Assembly: GCA_002914845.1 (NCBI GenBank) | Contig: JXTC01000106.1 | Coordinates: 422,783 to 486,782 of the forward strand | Length of the DNA: 64,000 bases | Direction: 5' to 3' | DNA from: Trema orientale | Lineage: Eukaryota; Streptophyta; Magnoliopsida; Rosales; Cannabaceae | Part shown: piece after piece, positions 11,070 to 23,090 of the stretch | Position numbering within the stretch: the first letter of the stretch is position 1 | Layout of the letters: each line of letters begins with the position of its first letter | The notes under the pieces: generated by a model | The model's database searches: none | Told to the model about the DNA's origin: nothing | The model's input: only the letters and a program-made list of their open reading frames with translations | Made by a program: the position numbers and the translations under genes

Positions 11070-12582
11070 TTATTCAAGGAGTTTGAGCCCCATCTCTCTA
11101 GATGTTGATCTAACCAAATCTCTTGTAAGAGGTTTTGTGAAAGGATCTGCAAGGTTATGACTTGATTTCACAAATGTGAGAGAAATAATTCCATCTTTGA
11201 TTAATTTTCTCACATAGTCATGTCTTAAACTGATATGTCTAGACTTCCCATTATATATTTCACTATACACACGCGCTAGAGTAGCCTTACTATCACAATG
11301 TATAGAAATCGCAGATAAATTATTTCCAATTAATGGGATTTCTAGAAGAAGATCCCTAAGCCACTCAGCCTCATTCCCTGCTGCTGCTAAGGCAACAAAT
11401 TCCGATTCCATTGTTGAATGGGTAATACATGTTTGTTTCTTAGATTTCCAAGAAACTGCGGCTCCTCCAAGAGTAAACACCCATCCTGAGGTAGACTTAT
11501 TGTCTCCTACACTCGATATCCAGCTTGCGTCTGTATATCCTTCTAAAATAGCAGGGAATTTAGAATATTGTAAACCAAGATTTTTTGTTTTGAGAAGGTA
11601 GCCATAAACCCTACTAATGGCTTTCCAATGCTCAACACTTGGATTGCTAGTAAACCTACTTAGTTTACAAACCGCGAATGCTATATCAGGTCGTGTACAT
11701 TGCACCGTATACATCAAACTACCAATAGCACTAGCATATTCAATTTGAGCCACCGCTCTTCCATCATTCTTTACAAGTTTTATGCTTGGATCAAAAGGAG
11801 TATTAGCTTCCTTAATTTTAAAATGACTGAACTTGTTCAACATTTTTTCAATGTAGTGGACCTGGGTTAAAGTGTAACCCTCACTATTTTGAATCACCTT
11901 GATACCCAGAATTGTATCGACTTGTCCAAGGTCTTTCATCTTGAATGTGGAAGATAGAAACCTCTTTGTTTCTATTATGCCTTTCATATCATTGCTAATG
12001 ATCAACATATCATCAACATAAAGGAAAATAAAAATATAACACTTATTATACACCTTTGTATATAAGCATTTATCAGAAGTATTATGCACAAAACCATTTG
12101 AAAGAACAGTAGAATCAAATTTTTCATGCCATTGTTTGGGCGCTTGTTTTAAACCATATAATGATTTAACAAGCTTACACACTTTATGTTCACTTCCGTG
12201 AAGAATAAATCCTTCAGGTTGTTCCATGTAAACCTCCTCATCGAGATCACCATTTAAAAATGCAGTTTTCACATCCATTTGATGAACATAAAGATTATGA
12301 ATTGATGATAGAGCAAACAAAACTCTAATTGTAGTTATTCTTGCCACAGGTGCATATGTGTCAAAATAGTCAATTCCTTCTTTTTGTCGATAACCTTTAG
12401 CTACTAATCTAGCTTTAAAGGTATTAAGAGTACCATCAGTATGATACTTCTTTCTAAACACCCATTTACAACCAATGGGCTTAGAACCCGGTGGTAAATC
12501 AATAAGCTCCCAAGTGTGATTAGACATAATAGAATCCATTTCATCTTTAATCGCATCCTTCCAAAAAGCAGAATCTCTTGAA
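11070..12582 (-). pseudogene. Copia reverse transcriptase and RNase H
   Basis: The copy of the pol 3' half that continues to the element end. RT motifs in order: [71 protein letters not shown], and the active site [10 protein letters not shown]. RNase H follows with [42 protein letters not shown] and the terminal [11 protein letters not shown] motif. This stretch is open. It is separated from the integrase part by the duplicated segment at the N in 12,583. The product would copy element RNA into DNA in cytoplasmic particles. Confidence 0.9.
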
Positions 12583-12932
12583 NCTCCTCATCGAGATCTC
12601 CATTTAAAAATGCAGTTTTCACATCCATTTGATGAACATAAAGATTATGAATTGATGATAGAGCAAACAAAACTCTAATTGTAGTTATTCTTGCCACAGG
12701 TGCATATGTGTCAAAATAGTCAATTCCTTCTTTTTGTCGATAACCTTTAGCTACTAATCTAGCTTTAAAGGTATTAAGAGTACCATCAGTATGATACTTC
12801 TTTCTAAACATCCATTTACAACCAATGGGCTTAGAACCCGGTGGTAAATCAATAAGCTCCCAAGTGTGATTAGACATAATAGAATCCATTTCATCTTTGA
12901 TCGTATCCTTCCAAAAAGCAGAATCTCTTGAA
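12234..12932. repeat. 349-bp direct duplication around a single N (likely assembly join)
   Basis: 12,234-12,582 and 12,584-12,932 are the same piece of RT sequence, about 98-99% identical by eye, separated by one n at 12,583. Both start ctcctcatcgaga and end gaatctcttgaa. Copia pol has only one such region. Confidence 0.9.
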
Positions 12933-13151
12933 GCCATAGCTTCTTTATAAGTTTTAGGATCATCCTCAACTTGTAAAACAATAGGAATTTTCCTAATCAC
13001 ATTATTTCTACTTCCTTCTACTAAGTAAAAAGAAATAAGTTGAGAATCTATTTCATCAGATCCTAACCCTTTCTCTTTTCGAATTCTTTTGCTTTTCCTT
13101 AACTCACCGGGTTGCTCAACAACCTTAGAAGGAGTGTTATCTTGAGATTCT

Positions 13152-14837
13152 TTATTTAATATTTTTTTGAGAGTTATTTTCAGAAGTTAATAAGTTCTCA
13201 AAAAACTCCACATCTCTAGATTCTATTATCACATTAGACTCTAAATTCAAGAGCCTATATGCCTTGCTATTTGTAGCATATCCTACAAATGCACATCTTA
13301 TCCCCCTAGGACCCAACTTGGTCCTTTTAGGATCGGTGTTCTTGTAATAAGCAAGACACCCCCACACTTTAAAATATCCTATATTGGGTTTTCTTCCTTT
13401 CCATAACTCATATGGAGAAATCTTATTTTTCTTTAAAGGAATTCTATTAAGAATATGACATGCAGCAAGTAATGCTTCTCCCCATAAATTTAATGGCAAC
13501 TCAGAATGCAATAACATAGCATTAATCATCTCTTGAAAAGTTCGATTTTTCCGTTCAGCCAAACCATTTTGTTCAGGTGTTCGTGGTGCTGAACACTTAT
13601 GAACAATACCATGCTCCTCACAAAAAATATTAAAATCATTTGGAAAATATTCACCACCTCTATCACTTCTAAGAACTTTTATTTTCCTTCCCAATTGATT
13701 TTCAACTTCTGCTTTGTAAGCTTTAAATACATTAAAAGCTTCATCTTTGGTTTTAACTAGATAGACATATGTAAATCTAGAACAATCATCAATAAAGGTA
13801 ATAAAATATCTATTACCACCTCTTGTTAACATACCATTCATCTCACAAATATCTGTATGTATAAGATCTAATAATTGAGATGTTCTTTTAACACTATGAA
13901 AAGGTTTCTTTACCATTTTTGATTTAATACAGATTTCACATTTTTTAAAATTATCAACATCACATGAAAACAATCCACATTTAATCATCCTTTTCATAGT
14001 AGAAATTCCAACATGTGCTAATCTACTATGCCATAATGAAACAGAATCAACCATATAAGCAGAAGTAACATTTTTATTATTGTTATTGTCATTAGTACAA
14101 AGCTTGACCATTCCTTCACTCGAATAGCCTTTCCCAACAAAAACACCATTTCGGGACAAAATTAACTTGCCCGATTCATACACAGATTTAATACCAGGTT
14201 TTCCTAAAAGATCCCCACTAACTAAATTTCTGTTCATTTCAGGAACATGAAGTACATTAGTTAAAGTAATTTTCTTCCCGGAAGTGAAAATGAGTTCCAC
14301 ATTCCCTTTGCCAATCACTTTGGAGCGAACTTCATTTCCCATTTGAATCTCTTGTCCATCAACTTCTTGATAGGTTTTGAACAACGACCCATCATAACAA
14401 ACATGAATAGTGGCACAAGTATCATACCACCATCCAGGAACTTTTCCATGGACAGCATTGATTTCGCTCACAGTAGCGACAATCTCTTTTTCTTCTTTGA
14501 CAGAATTTACTGCCTCATCTCTTGGGGTCTTTTTGTACCTGCAATCTCGAGCATAATGCCCTAGTTTGCCACAAACAAAACAATTTTTGGAATTGTTGTT
14601 GTTGTTTTTCTTGAATTTTTCTTTATCCTTTTTAGGACCCAGAAAATTTCCTTTCTTGTGGTTGTTCTTCTTGGGATTAGGCTTGTCAACAACATTGGCT
14701 TTGGAAGTGCCAAGATAAGAATTGTTATTTTTATCTCGTGTCCTTGATTCTTCCTCAATTCGAAGATGTTTCTGAACCTGTTCCAAAGAAAAATCTTCGG
14801 AGTTGTGCAGAATCTTCTTTCTATAGCCTTTCCAAGT
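13152..14837 (-). pseudogene. Copia gag (C-terminal part), protease and integrase
   Basis: Open minus-strand frame out of the N gap. Order: gag C-terminus with a CCHC knuckle CFVCGKLGHYARDC; protease region WWYDTCATIHVC (DTC where most copia proteases have DTG); GAG-pre-integrase SLWHSRLAHVG with CEICIKSK; integrase core with HTDICEM, FIDDCSRFTYVYLVKTKDEA, SDRGGEYF and PEQNGLAERKNRT (D, D and E visible). It ends at a stop after ENNSQKNIK. The continuation into RT is in another frame, and a seven-T run at about 13,160-13,166 is the likely indel site. The N-terminal half of gag is hidden by N or missing. Confidence 0.9.
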
Positions 14838-15420
14838 NNNNNNNNNNNNNNNNNNNNNNNNNNNNNNNNNNNNNNNNNNNNNNNNNNNNNNNNNNNNNNN
14901 NNNNNNNNNNNNNNNNNNNNNNNNNNNNNNNNNNNNNNNNNNNNNNNNNNNNNNNNNNNNNNNNNNNNNNNNNNNNNNNNNNNNNNNNNNNNNNNNNNNN
15001 NNNNNNNNNNNNNNNNNNNNNNNNNNNNNNNNNNNNNNNNNNNNNNNNNNNNNNNNNNNNNNNNNNNNNNNNNNNNNNNNNNNNNNNNNNNNNNNNNNNN
15101 NNNNNNNNNNNNNNNNNNNNNNNNNNNNNNNNNNNNNNNNNNNNNNNNNNNNNNNNNNNNNNNNNNNNNNNNNNNNNNNNNNNNNNNNNNNNNNNNNNNN
15201 NNNNNNNNNNNNNNNNNNNNNNNNNNNNNNNNNNNNNNNNNNNNNNNNNNNNNNNNNNNNNNNNNNNNNNNNNNNNNNNNNNNNNNNNNNNNNNNNNNNN
15301 NNNNNNNNNNNNNNNNNNNNNNNNNNNNNNNNNNNNNNNNNNNNNNNNNNNNNNNNNNNNNNNNNNNNNNNNNNNNNNNNNNNNNNNNNNNNNNNNNNNN
15401 NNNNNNNNNNNNNNNNNNNN
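14838..15420. other. Assembly gap, 583 N
   Basis: Separates copia gag from host-like sequence. It is too short for the missing gag N-terminus, leader and a 468-bp LTR together, so either the gap length is nominal or the element is 5'-truncated. Confidence 0.98.
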
Positions 15421-15959
15421 AAAAAAAAAAAAAATCGTCTTTGCGTTCTTTTCTTGCGCTGCGTCTTTGGCGCCAAACTTCTGTCTCACAATAAATCAGA
15501 AAATTAGAGAGAGACTCTAATTTTACCTCCTCAACGAAATTTTACATAAAAAAGTTTCAGATTCACATTTCAATTCATTTTTCAATCTTCAATCTTCAAT
15601 CTCCATTCTCAAACTCTCTCTCTCTCTCTCATTCGAGTTCGTACAGTCAGAGCTCACCCGATTCTCGTAAGGTCCGATTCTTAGTCCCAACAATCACAGG
15701 CAAAAAGACTCGCAGTGAGTTTGAATTTCGAATTATCATTTCGTTTCAATATTGAATATTTTCTAATTGATTTTCTGTTTGTTCGCCGAGAAAATCGAAA
15801 CCGATCGAATTTCATTGAAAAAAAAGAAGAAGAAAGAACCGTTGTTTTCTTTCCTTTTCTGCGTTTTTCTCAGCTGCCAAACAGAGAATTAAGCTGAATT
15901 ATATGTTGATTATCTCAATGTATGGATGTGAGTTTGAAGTCTGATAGAGCAGATCGACA
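15421..15959 (+). promoter_or_regulatory. Upstream region / 5' UTR of the TCX gene
   Basis: Starts with an A14 run directly after the gap. It contains a pyrimidine patch with ctctctctctctctc at about 15,616-15,632, typical of plant core promoters and leaders. I see no convincing TATA box and no upstream coding exon; the 60-codon frame at 15,715 lacks family features. Confidence 0.45.
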
Positions 15960-18900
15960 ATGGAGATTTCCCGCCAAATTCAGATGAAACGAAGAAGAGG
16001 CCGCTACAGCGGTTCCAGGTCTCGCGCCAAAAATCTGGTTAAGCAGCTAGATTTCACATTGCTCGGCGGCTTATCTTCTTCGGTTGTTGCTAGTACTTCT
16101 TCTTCGCCAGATCGCTTCCCATCGCTAGCGAATCCGAGCTTGGAGCTTCATTTATCTCCGCCAAATCCACTGTTTACAGAGTGAGTCTCTCTCTCTCTCT
16201 CTCTGCAATTCTAGGTTTATTATATTCGAGCTAAGATATTTTCCAATTTTTTTTTTTTTTAATGCTATTTGGCTGATGAGCAAACGAAGAATGAAAGGAA
16301 AGGAAAGAGGGAAAAAAAATCATGTAAATAATATGAACTTTTTCCTTGAATTAGCTATATTAATATTGAATTTTTAATTTTCCTAATTTCTGTTGTGGTT
16401 ATTAATTAAAAATCCATGTTTTGGCTTAGATGATTCAGTTACTTAGAAATTGAATAAAAAGGAGAACGATTCATTATTTTGTCGATTCAGTTATTTGGCT
16501 ACTAATTGTTCCAAATATGTTTTAAAGTAATTTCTTCTTTTTGGAGAGATGAAATCTAAGATCCGGATATTGGTAATAATCGGAAGAGAGTAAAAATTAA
16601 GAGAAATATATTGTTTATATTCATATATGCTACATTTTGTGCTAGATATATCTTGTTTAATATATGAGATTTAGGAGACTGGAACAAGGAACAAGGAACT
16701 ACTTAAAATGAAATTCTCAAGTGAAGACAAATTGTAAGATCTAGAAAATTCTTAGCTTTATAACTTAAAATGTCATTTCTTTTTAATTTTCTTGTTTATT
16801 TGAAGCAGAAAGATAGAGTCCTCGGCATCACAATTACGAGCTCATGCCGGAAAAGCAGATAATAGTACTCTTGAGCATCAGAGACAATGTGGTTGCAAGC
16901 AAACCAAGTGCTTAAAGTTGTGAGTACATGTCTCTTGTATGGACTCGTTCCATCGTGCAAATCATGCTCTCTAATTCATTGGTTAGGAATTCTTTGTTTA
17001 TTTATTATAACATCACTTTCATACCATAAATGTGCTAAATTCATTAAAGGCTAAAGCAGGGAACACAAGAACATTATTTTAAAGGACCAATTTTATAATT
17101 CCTTTAGGCGCAAATCGCTTTTCTAAGAATATGAATAAGCAAATTCAAACTATAATAATTCCTTATCTCGGAGCCTTGATATAAATCTTTCTGATTCTAC
17201 CTTTGTATGTAGAGTCCAATCTTCAAGGTAAAACAGTATGATTTGGCTCATTAAAGTTGCTAGATTTAATTAACTTGAAAGCTTGATTATACGTAAACTG
17301 TCAGGTACTGTGAATGCTTTGCTTCTGGAATCTACTGCAGTAGGTGCAATTGTGTTGATTGTCACAATAACATCGAGAATGAGTCCATGAGGAATGCAGC
17401 TGTTGAAAGTATTTTAGAACGCAACCGGGGTGCTTTCAGGCAAAGGATCGCCGAAAGCCAACATCTAACCCCGGATATAAAGGTACACAGATGAAATCTT
17501 GCAAGTTCTGACAGAAAGGTTGTTGGGTTGACTGGTGTATTTCCTATTCTTCAGCTATAGTTTGGATTAGGTACAAAACTAGGATAAGTTATAGATGAAC
17601 ATGTCTTTCAAAAATCTCATCATTACATGAATCTCCTAATTTCATCTTAACATTTGTAAAGGAATACCTTCACATTTTCTTCGAATTTTTGTTAAGGCTC
17701 CTTGTTTTTCAGATTAGTTTTTCAAGCTCTGGGCATCTGTGCTCTCTCAGTCATGTTCTGTTTTTAATTTATTTAGGTGTATGTTTCATGGCCAAAAATG
17801 ATGTATCGTTGAATATCCAATTATAGTCTGTCTGCAACATGAGTTTTTATCACTGGAATTGGTCTGGTACGAGTGTAGGTTCTGAACAAGGACACTCAGT
17901 TTGGAGGAAAATACAAAAAGGGATGCCAATGTAAGAAAACATTGTGCCGAAAGAAATATTGTGAGTGCTTCCATGCTAACATCCCCTGCTCTGCATATTG
18001 TAAATGCTTGGACTGTGAGAACCATGAAGGACGTGAGGAGAGATTGGTTCTATCTCCTAAAGACTGTTTTGATGCCGAAACCTGTGTCAGAAAGGCCAAT
18101 GCCACAGCGGCTGCTGCTATCCGGTTGCCAGGCCCTACCTTCTGTTTAGTTTCAAGTAAAAGGGAAGGCCAGGAACCTTCTGGTACAATTGAGAAGAATA
18201 CTCCGATTCAGGTACGTCCTAATGTAACAATGCCATTGCTTATTGTTACCCACTACAGATTGTCCTTTTAGTAGCTTTAATAGCTCAGTTTAACTTACAT
18301 GGATACGTGAAAAGAAATTCACTTTCTTTTTAACCCTGACCTTTGCATTAGTGTGCATAGCCGAATTTTTGTACAGCCTTTCCCGCGCAAATGAACATAA
18401 ATCCTTGCTCTTTCTTGTTTTGGCAACTAAATTAAATATCTATGTCTATTGCCCACAAATTAATTCCCTCCTCATTTTTTAATTTCATGTTTTCTATGTT
18501 TAGCAGGTTAATCCTCTTACAATTTCTGGTTCACCACCTCCTTTTTCTGTCAGCCCTCTCGAATACAGGTTCATATATTTGCATAGACACCTTCTTTTCT
18601 GTGCACTACTTGTAGTTCGAAATTTTTGTTTCTGGAATGACTAATTACTATATGATCATTGTTGGCACAAGATCTTTGTTACCAGGTCTAACTAGTCTAG
18701 AATTGAGGCGCTTTTGCTCAACTTTGGTAGTGGCGTCATATGCCGATAGCATACGTGCAGGTATAATTGATTTATGTACCAAAGAAAATATGTGGATTCT
18801 GCTACGTGGTTAGAAACACAGTTTAAAACACAGTGCTTTATCTCTTCCCTTCTTTTATTAAAGTTTCGTCACTGACACGTCTAATTCATTTTTCCCACAT

Positions 18901-20072
18901 TAGTAACAGTGTTAGCACGTTGATCTTTAGGTTGTTTATTATATTTTCTATTTTTTTCACGGTAGCTATTGAAGAACAACAAAAAATTTTGGGACTTGTT
19001 ATTCAGGCCTTATACTGTATTCCAAACTACAAATTAGTTCAACAAAGTCATTGTGCCTTAACTCGTCCTTGAGAAGTTCAAATGTAGCAATAACATTCAC
19101 CATGGTTATCAATCTCCTGGACGGACTTTGAAATTCAAAGGCTGTCTATGTCCCCTGCTCACTGGTTCTCGCTTACTTAATTAAGCACAAATGCTATTCT
19201 GAACTATGTGCAAAAGGGAGCCTTCATGTTTCAACTCCAAATTTGTTCTCCCAGTCAAAAGTTTCACTCTGGAGAAGCAAGCAACAGAAGAAAACCGGAG
19301 AGCAGCTGTTCGTGGTTTGAAAGAAAAGAAAAACTCCCAGAGTCCGCAAGATGTCCGGGAAATGTTTCTTGATGACCATATGAATGAGAATGGAGTTAAC
19401 ACAAAGCTTTTCAAAGCTGCAAATGTCAACGGACATAAAGAAATGGAGTTCTGTGATGAGAAAGTTACCATGTTGGGAGGAGCTGCTTCCCCAAATAAAA
19501 ACTTGAAGCAGGGCCATAATGTAACAAACGTCTGTATGGAGCAGGAGAGGCTTGTCTTGACAAACTTCCGCGATTTTCTTAGGAGGATTATCTCTTGTGG
19601 AAACATGAAAGGTAAGATTCGAGTCTATTAACTTTCTGAAACAGAATCACTTCTATTACCCCTTGGTGATATACCCTTTACTAAGACTCCATCGTCTTAA
19701 GAAGGGTTCGGCAGAATATGGCCCATAAATGTATTAAACCATGTGTACGTAAGTCAATTTTATCTGCCAAAATATAAAGACCAAAACCAAGAAAGGTTTC
19801 TTCCCAAGTCAAATCCCCTGCTTCCTGACTTGTTCTCTATGATTTATTTCATTCTCTTTTAAATGTCACGTGGTAGGAATCAGTTATATTGTAAACCGAA
19901 ATCACATCCTGGGATTAGTTTTGCTTATTTCTATCTCCTATTGCATTCCTGGATATCCTACGTATTATATGGTTCATTTTAATTATATGTATAGTATTTA
20001 AATGGTAATAATTTTCTTGTTTGATCTGCGACTTTCTTTGCATCAGCTGAAGCTTCAACTGGGAGACAATGA
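15960..20072 (+). CDS. TCX: CPP/TSO1-like CXC-domain transcription factor (TCX5/TCX6 type)
   Basis: Eight coding exons by GT-AG and phase: 15,960-16,180; 16,809-16,919; 17,305-17,482; 17,879-18,211; 18,507-18,568; 18,672-18,760; 19,255-19,611; 20,047-20,072. They give 458 aa. A basic N-terminus ([18 protein letters not shown]) precedes [11 protein letters not shown] domain 1 spans about residues 101-130 ([11 protein letters not shown] then [11 protein letters not shown]) and is split by intron 2. CXC domain 2 spans about 186-216 ([17 protein letters not shown] ... CKCLDC). The family binds CHR-type DNA sites; related Arabidopsis TCX5/6 act in DREAM complexes that repress cell-cycle and DNA-methylation genes. 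The linker between the CXC domains reads [10 protein letters not shown] instead of the usual RNPxAFxPKI. Tyr112 and Tyr197 fall in the conserved KLYCECF and KKYCECF contexts. Acts in the nucleus. Exon 7 start is the least certain. Confidence 0.85.
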
Positions 20073-20610
20073 GAACATGTCCGCAGTCAAATACACTGAG
20101 AAAAACTGAGCAGTCACATCTTAGAAGCACAAAGTTACCGTTGTAATAATAAGATCTCCATTTTTTTTTTGGCTTGGAAATAAGATCTACCATTTGAACT
20201 GGCCTGCGGGTTATTGAATACATTTACCTCTTAATGTTGTGTATACTGTATTCCAAGAAAGTCAAGAATCTAGAACCAAGACATGAAGAAAATTCTTGGA
20301 AAGGAAGCATCAAATTGGTACAAAGGACAGGCTGAGAGGAAGATGCAGCAACTCATTCTGGTATTTTCCTGGGAGTTTTGACATAATTACTATTGATGTT
20401 CAGCCACAAGATGTACAATGCCATTTCCCAAAGATTCATTCTTTTTTTCTTTAGACGTGTCCTGCTCACTCTTCTCATAATCTTTAATTGTATGGTTACG
20501 CATTTCCTTTCTATGTGCCGTTCGAAAATTCACCGTTGTGTACAGCATACCAAAGAAAAGCCTATGCAAAAATGGCCACTTTGCTTTGCTTCCACCTTGT
20601 CTTCTTCCAT
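20073..20610. other. Convergent 3' intergenic region
   Basis: Between the stops of the + strand TCX gene and the - strand PPR gene. It must hold both 3' UTRs. No repeat or other gene seen. Confidence 0.6.
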
Positions 20611-22545
20611 TCACCAATAATCACCACAAGAACATACTCCATCTTTGAAGTTGTGGTAACGATTGACATCCCTGACTGTGATTTCTCTCTCTGTTACTTT
20701 TGAGATGAACTTGATTGCAACATGGCAATCTTCACAAACCCGGAGGTTCTTGGTTATCAAAAGCCTAGTTCCGGCCTGTGTCCTAATTAATCCAAATGCA
20801 ATAGCCAACCTCTCGCTGTGACTACAAACCATATTAGTCTTCTCATCATCTTCAACGTCATGGAAGACTGAACCAGTACTGGGAACATATCCAGTTTCTG
20901 CCATTAATCCTCCTAACCACTGTAGTTTTTCATATATTGCATCGGAACTAGGATGTGAAGTATCTCCAGAGAGGAAAGCATGGACTTTGTTTTTCACTTC
21001 AATCCAGCTACAAGCAGTGCTTTTCTTAATTCCATTATCTATCATTAACTTTCTTAGTCTCGCAACTCCTTCCCACTTCCCCACTCGAGCATAAATGTTT
21101 GATAAGATCACATAATTTCCAGCATCATTGGGGTCAAGCTCCACCAATTTCTGCACTGCCAGCTCAGCTAGCTCGACCTCTCCATGAATTTTACAGGAAT
21201 TCAACAGAGCACCCCACACACCAGAATCCGGCATAACTTTCATTTCCATTATGAGATTATAAGCCTGATTCAACTGGCCACAATGACCAAGGAGATCAAC
21301 CATGCATGTATAATGCTGAACTGTTGGTTCAATATGGTATTCTCCCATCATTAATTTGAAAAATCTCCACCCTTCATCGAGCAAACCCCCGTGGCTACAA
21401 GCCCCAAGGACCCCAACAAAAGTTATGTGATCAGGCACGACTTCTCTTCTCATCTTCTTAAACAAATCCAGAGCTTCAGCAGCATAACCATGCATTGCGT
21501 ACCCAGTAATCATTGCATTCCAAGAGACAACTCTCTTCTTCTCCCCAAGTAGCTCAAACAATGTTCTGGCAACCTTCACAGAACCACTCTTGGCGTACAT
21601 ATCTACCAACGAAGTTTTCACCTTGTCATTTGATCCAAATCCATGTCTCCAACCAAACCCATGAAGCTCTTTTCCTGCACGAAGATCTGCAATGTCTGCT
21701 GAAGCTGATACAACAGTCACGAGAGTCGCCTCAGTTGGCTTTATGCCAGTCAAAGCCATCTCACTGCATAGAGCAAGCGATTCATCCGGCTGCCCATTTT
21801 GCGAGTAAGCCGCAAGCATAGAATTCCACAGCACAGCATCTCTTGCTTCAATCTTGTCAAATACTTGTCGAGCGTTTCCCGGACAACCACACTTTGTGTA
21901 CATATCAATTAAAGCCGCACCAACAAACACATCCATTTCACACTTGGTATGCGTTACATGTTCATGGATTTTCCTCCCTTCTTCAATTGCTGAAAGTGCA
22001 GAACAAGCTTTAAGCACAAAAGGGAACGTATATCTGTCCGGCATGAGACCATAATCAAACATCTGATTATATAACGAAATGGCGACCTCGTATGGGCCAT
22101 TCCACGCGTAACCCCGAATCAGAACATTCCAAAGGAACAAATTATTTCTCTTAGGAATTCTATCAAACAGGTGGTGGGCATCTTGCACACAGTCGCAGAC
22201 ACAATACAAGTTGACCAGTTTAGTAGCTAAATACGTATTAAATCCAAGACCCATTTGGCATAACCGCGCGTGGAGCTGTTTCCCGGGGTTGATTGCTTTC
22301 CTAGTGACACAAGATTGGAGGAGGGAGGCGTAGTAGGAGGCAGGCGATCGATGGAATGGCTGCCCGCCATGGACATTAGAAGACGGAGGAAAAAGGGTCG
22401 TTTGCGGTTTGAAATTGTCGTCTCGTTGAGGGAGTGGTGATTGATGCGAAGCAAAGGTGGTGGGATTGACAAGGGAAGAAGCTGCGAGTTGGGATTCAGA
22501 AGACAAAGATGTTCTCCTTGGCTTCGCTAAGCAGGGAAGTGGCAT
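20611..22545 (-). CDS. PLS-class pentatricopeptide repeat protein with DYW deaminase domain
   Basis: Single-exon, 644 aa, uninterrupted. A Ser/Pro-rich, acid-poor N-terminus (about 1-65) looks like an organelle transit peptide; chloroplast versus mitochondrion cannot be decided. PPR units of P, L and S type run from about residue 71 (SYYASLLQSC, FLWNVLIRGYAWNG, VLWNSMLAAYSQNG, VVSWNAMITGYAMHG). E/E+ motifs follow, then the DYW domain. The domain has deaminase residues HSE (576-578) and CEDC (604-607), second zinc ligands H631, C638 and C640, and the terminal DYW. All catalytic residues are intact. Such proteins bind organelle RNA and convert specific C to U. The start is the first Met, and no upstream in-frame extension is supported. 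Converges with the TCX gene. Confidence 0.95.
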   Translation of the reverse strand: MPLPCLAKPRRTSLSSESQLAASSLVNPTTFASHQSPLPQRDDNFKPQTTLFPPSSNVHGGQPFHRSPASYYASLLQSCVTRKAINPGKQLHARLCQMGLGFNTYLATKLVNLYCVCDCVQDAHHLFDRIPKRNNLFLWNVLIRGYAWNGPYEVAISLYNQMFDYGLMPDRYTFPFVLKACSALSAIEEGRKIHEHVTHTKCEMDVFVGAALIDMYTKCGCPGNARQVFDKIEARDAVLWNSMLAAYSQNGQPDESLALCSEMALTGIKPTEATLVTVVSASADIADLRAGKELHGFGWRHGFGSNDKVKTSLVDMYAKSGSVKVARTLFELLGEKKRVVSWNAMITGYAMHGYAAEALDLFKKMRREVVPDHITFVGVLGACSHGGLLDEGWRFFKLMMGEYHIEPTVQHYTCMVDLLGHCGQLNQAYNLIMEMKVMPDSGVWGALLNSCKIHGEVELAELAVQKLVELDPNDAGNYVILSNIYARVGKWEGVARLRKLMIDNGIKKSTACSWIEVKNKVHAFLSGDTSHPSSDAIYEKLQWLGGLMAETGYVPSTGSVFHDVEDDEKTNMVCSHSERLAIAFGLIRTQAGTRLLITKNLRVCEDCHVAIKFISKVTEREITVRDVNRYHNFKDGVCSCGDYW

Positions 22546-23090
22546 TTGGGTTCTCAGATAGGATGAAAACGACAGAGATTTGAAGAAGGAGCAGAAGGAA
22601 GATCATTCTAGTTTTCTCACTTCAGCCAAAAAGTGACGTACGGTGTAGAAAAAGATCGCATACGAGAGTAATTTCTCGTAACTATTTCTACAGTCATTTC
22701 TTTGTCGTTACTTAAACATGAGATATCTGATTATCTTCCGACGTTTTATGAAGTTACTGTACTCGTGGTTTGCGAGGAGAGGGTGCTAAATATACTTTCA
22801 ATCTCACTCTCTTTACACACTCCAATTTTTTTCGCATACTGACACGTGATTTGCACTGTTTTAATATTTTAATAACGTAATAAAACACAATAAAATCAAT
22901 GAAATTAGAATAACACGTTAAGCAATAAAATTAGAAAAATGCAAGTGCAAAATAAAGTATAAAAAGAGCGCAATTAGTATTTCTACTGTAACTCTTGTCA
23001 GAATATTGTCTTATGTAGGATTTTTGTAGTTTTTGTTTAATGTGGTTTGTTATCTTACTGTCCTTTTTTCGTAGCATTGTTATTTTGGTT
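22546..23090. other. Promoter side of the PPR gene, intergenic
   Basis: Contains the minus-strand leader of the PPR gene near 22,546-22,640. No other gene or repeat recognised. Confidence 0.5.

Larger units (their letters stand above)
10031..14837 (-). mobile_element. Ty1-copia retrotransposon, minus strand, 5' end missing or in gap
   Basis: 3' LTR at 10,031-10,498, polypurine tract next to it, then (reading leftward on the minus strand) gag, protease, integrase, reverse transcriptase and RNase H in copia order. The gag start, primer site and 5' LTR are not visible, because the sequence enters N at 14,838 and resumes as host-like DNA at 15,421. The element is defective: there is a frameshift at 13,150-13,170 and a duplicated segment around the single N at 12,583. 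Confidence 0.92.

Noticed and set aside
14738-15520. Long frames on both strands spanning 14.7-15.5 kb
   Set aside because: They exist only because N was translated as open sequence; the real content is copia gag up to 14,837 and host DNA from 15,421.
18833-19072. Possible extra TCX exon ([11 protein letters not shown]) after the acceptor-like tag near 18,964
   Set aside because: The phase fits, but no usable donor follows. The acceptor at 19,254 joins exon 6 to the next open segment in the right phase.
19181-19606. 141-codon minus-strand frame opposite TCX exon 7
   Set aside because: Shadow of the plus-strand exon; no domain and no splice context.
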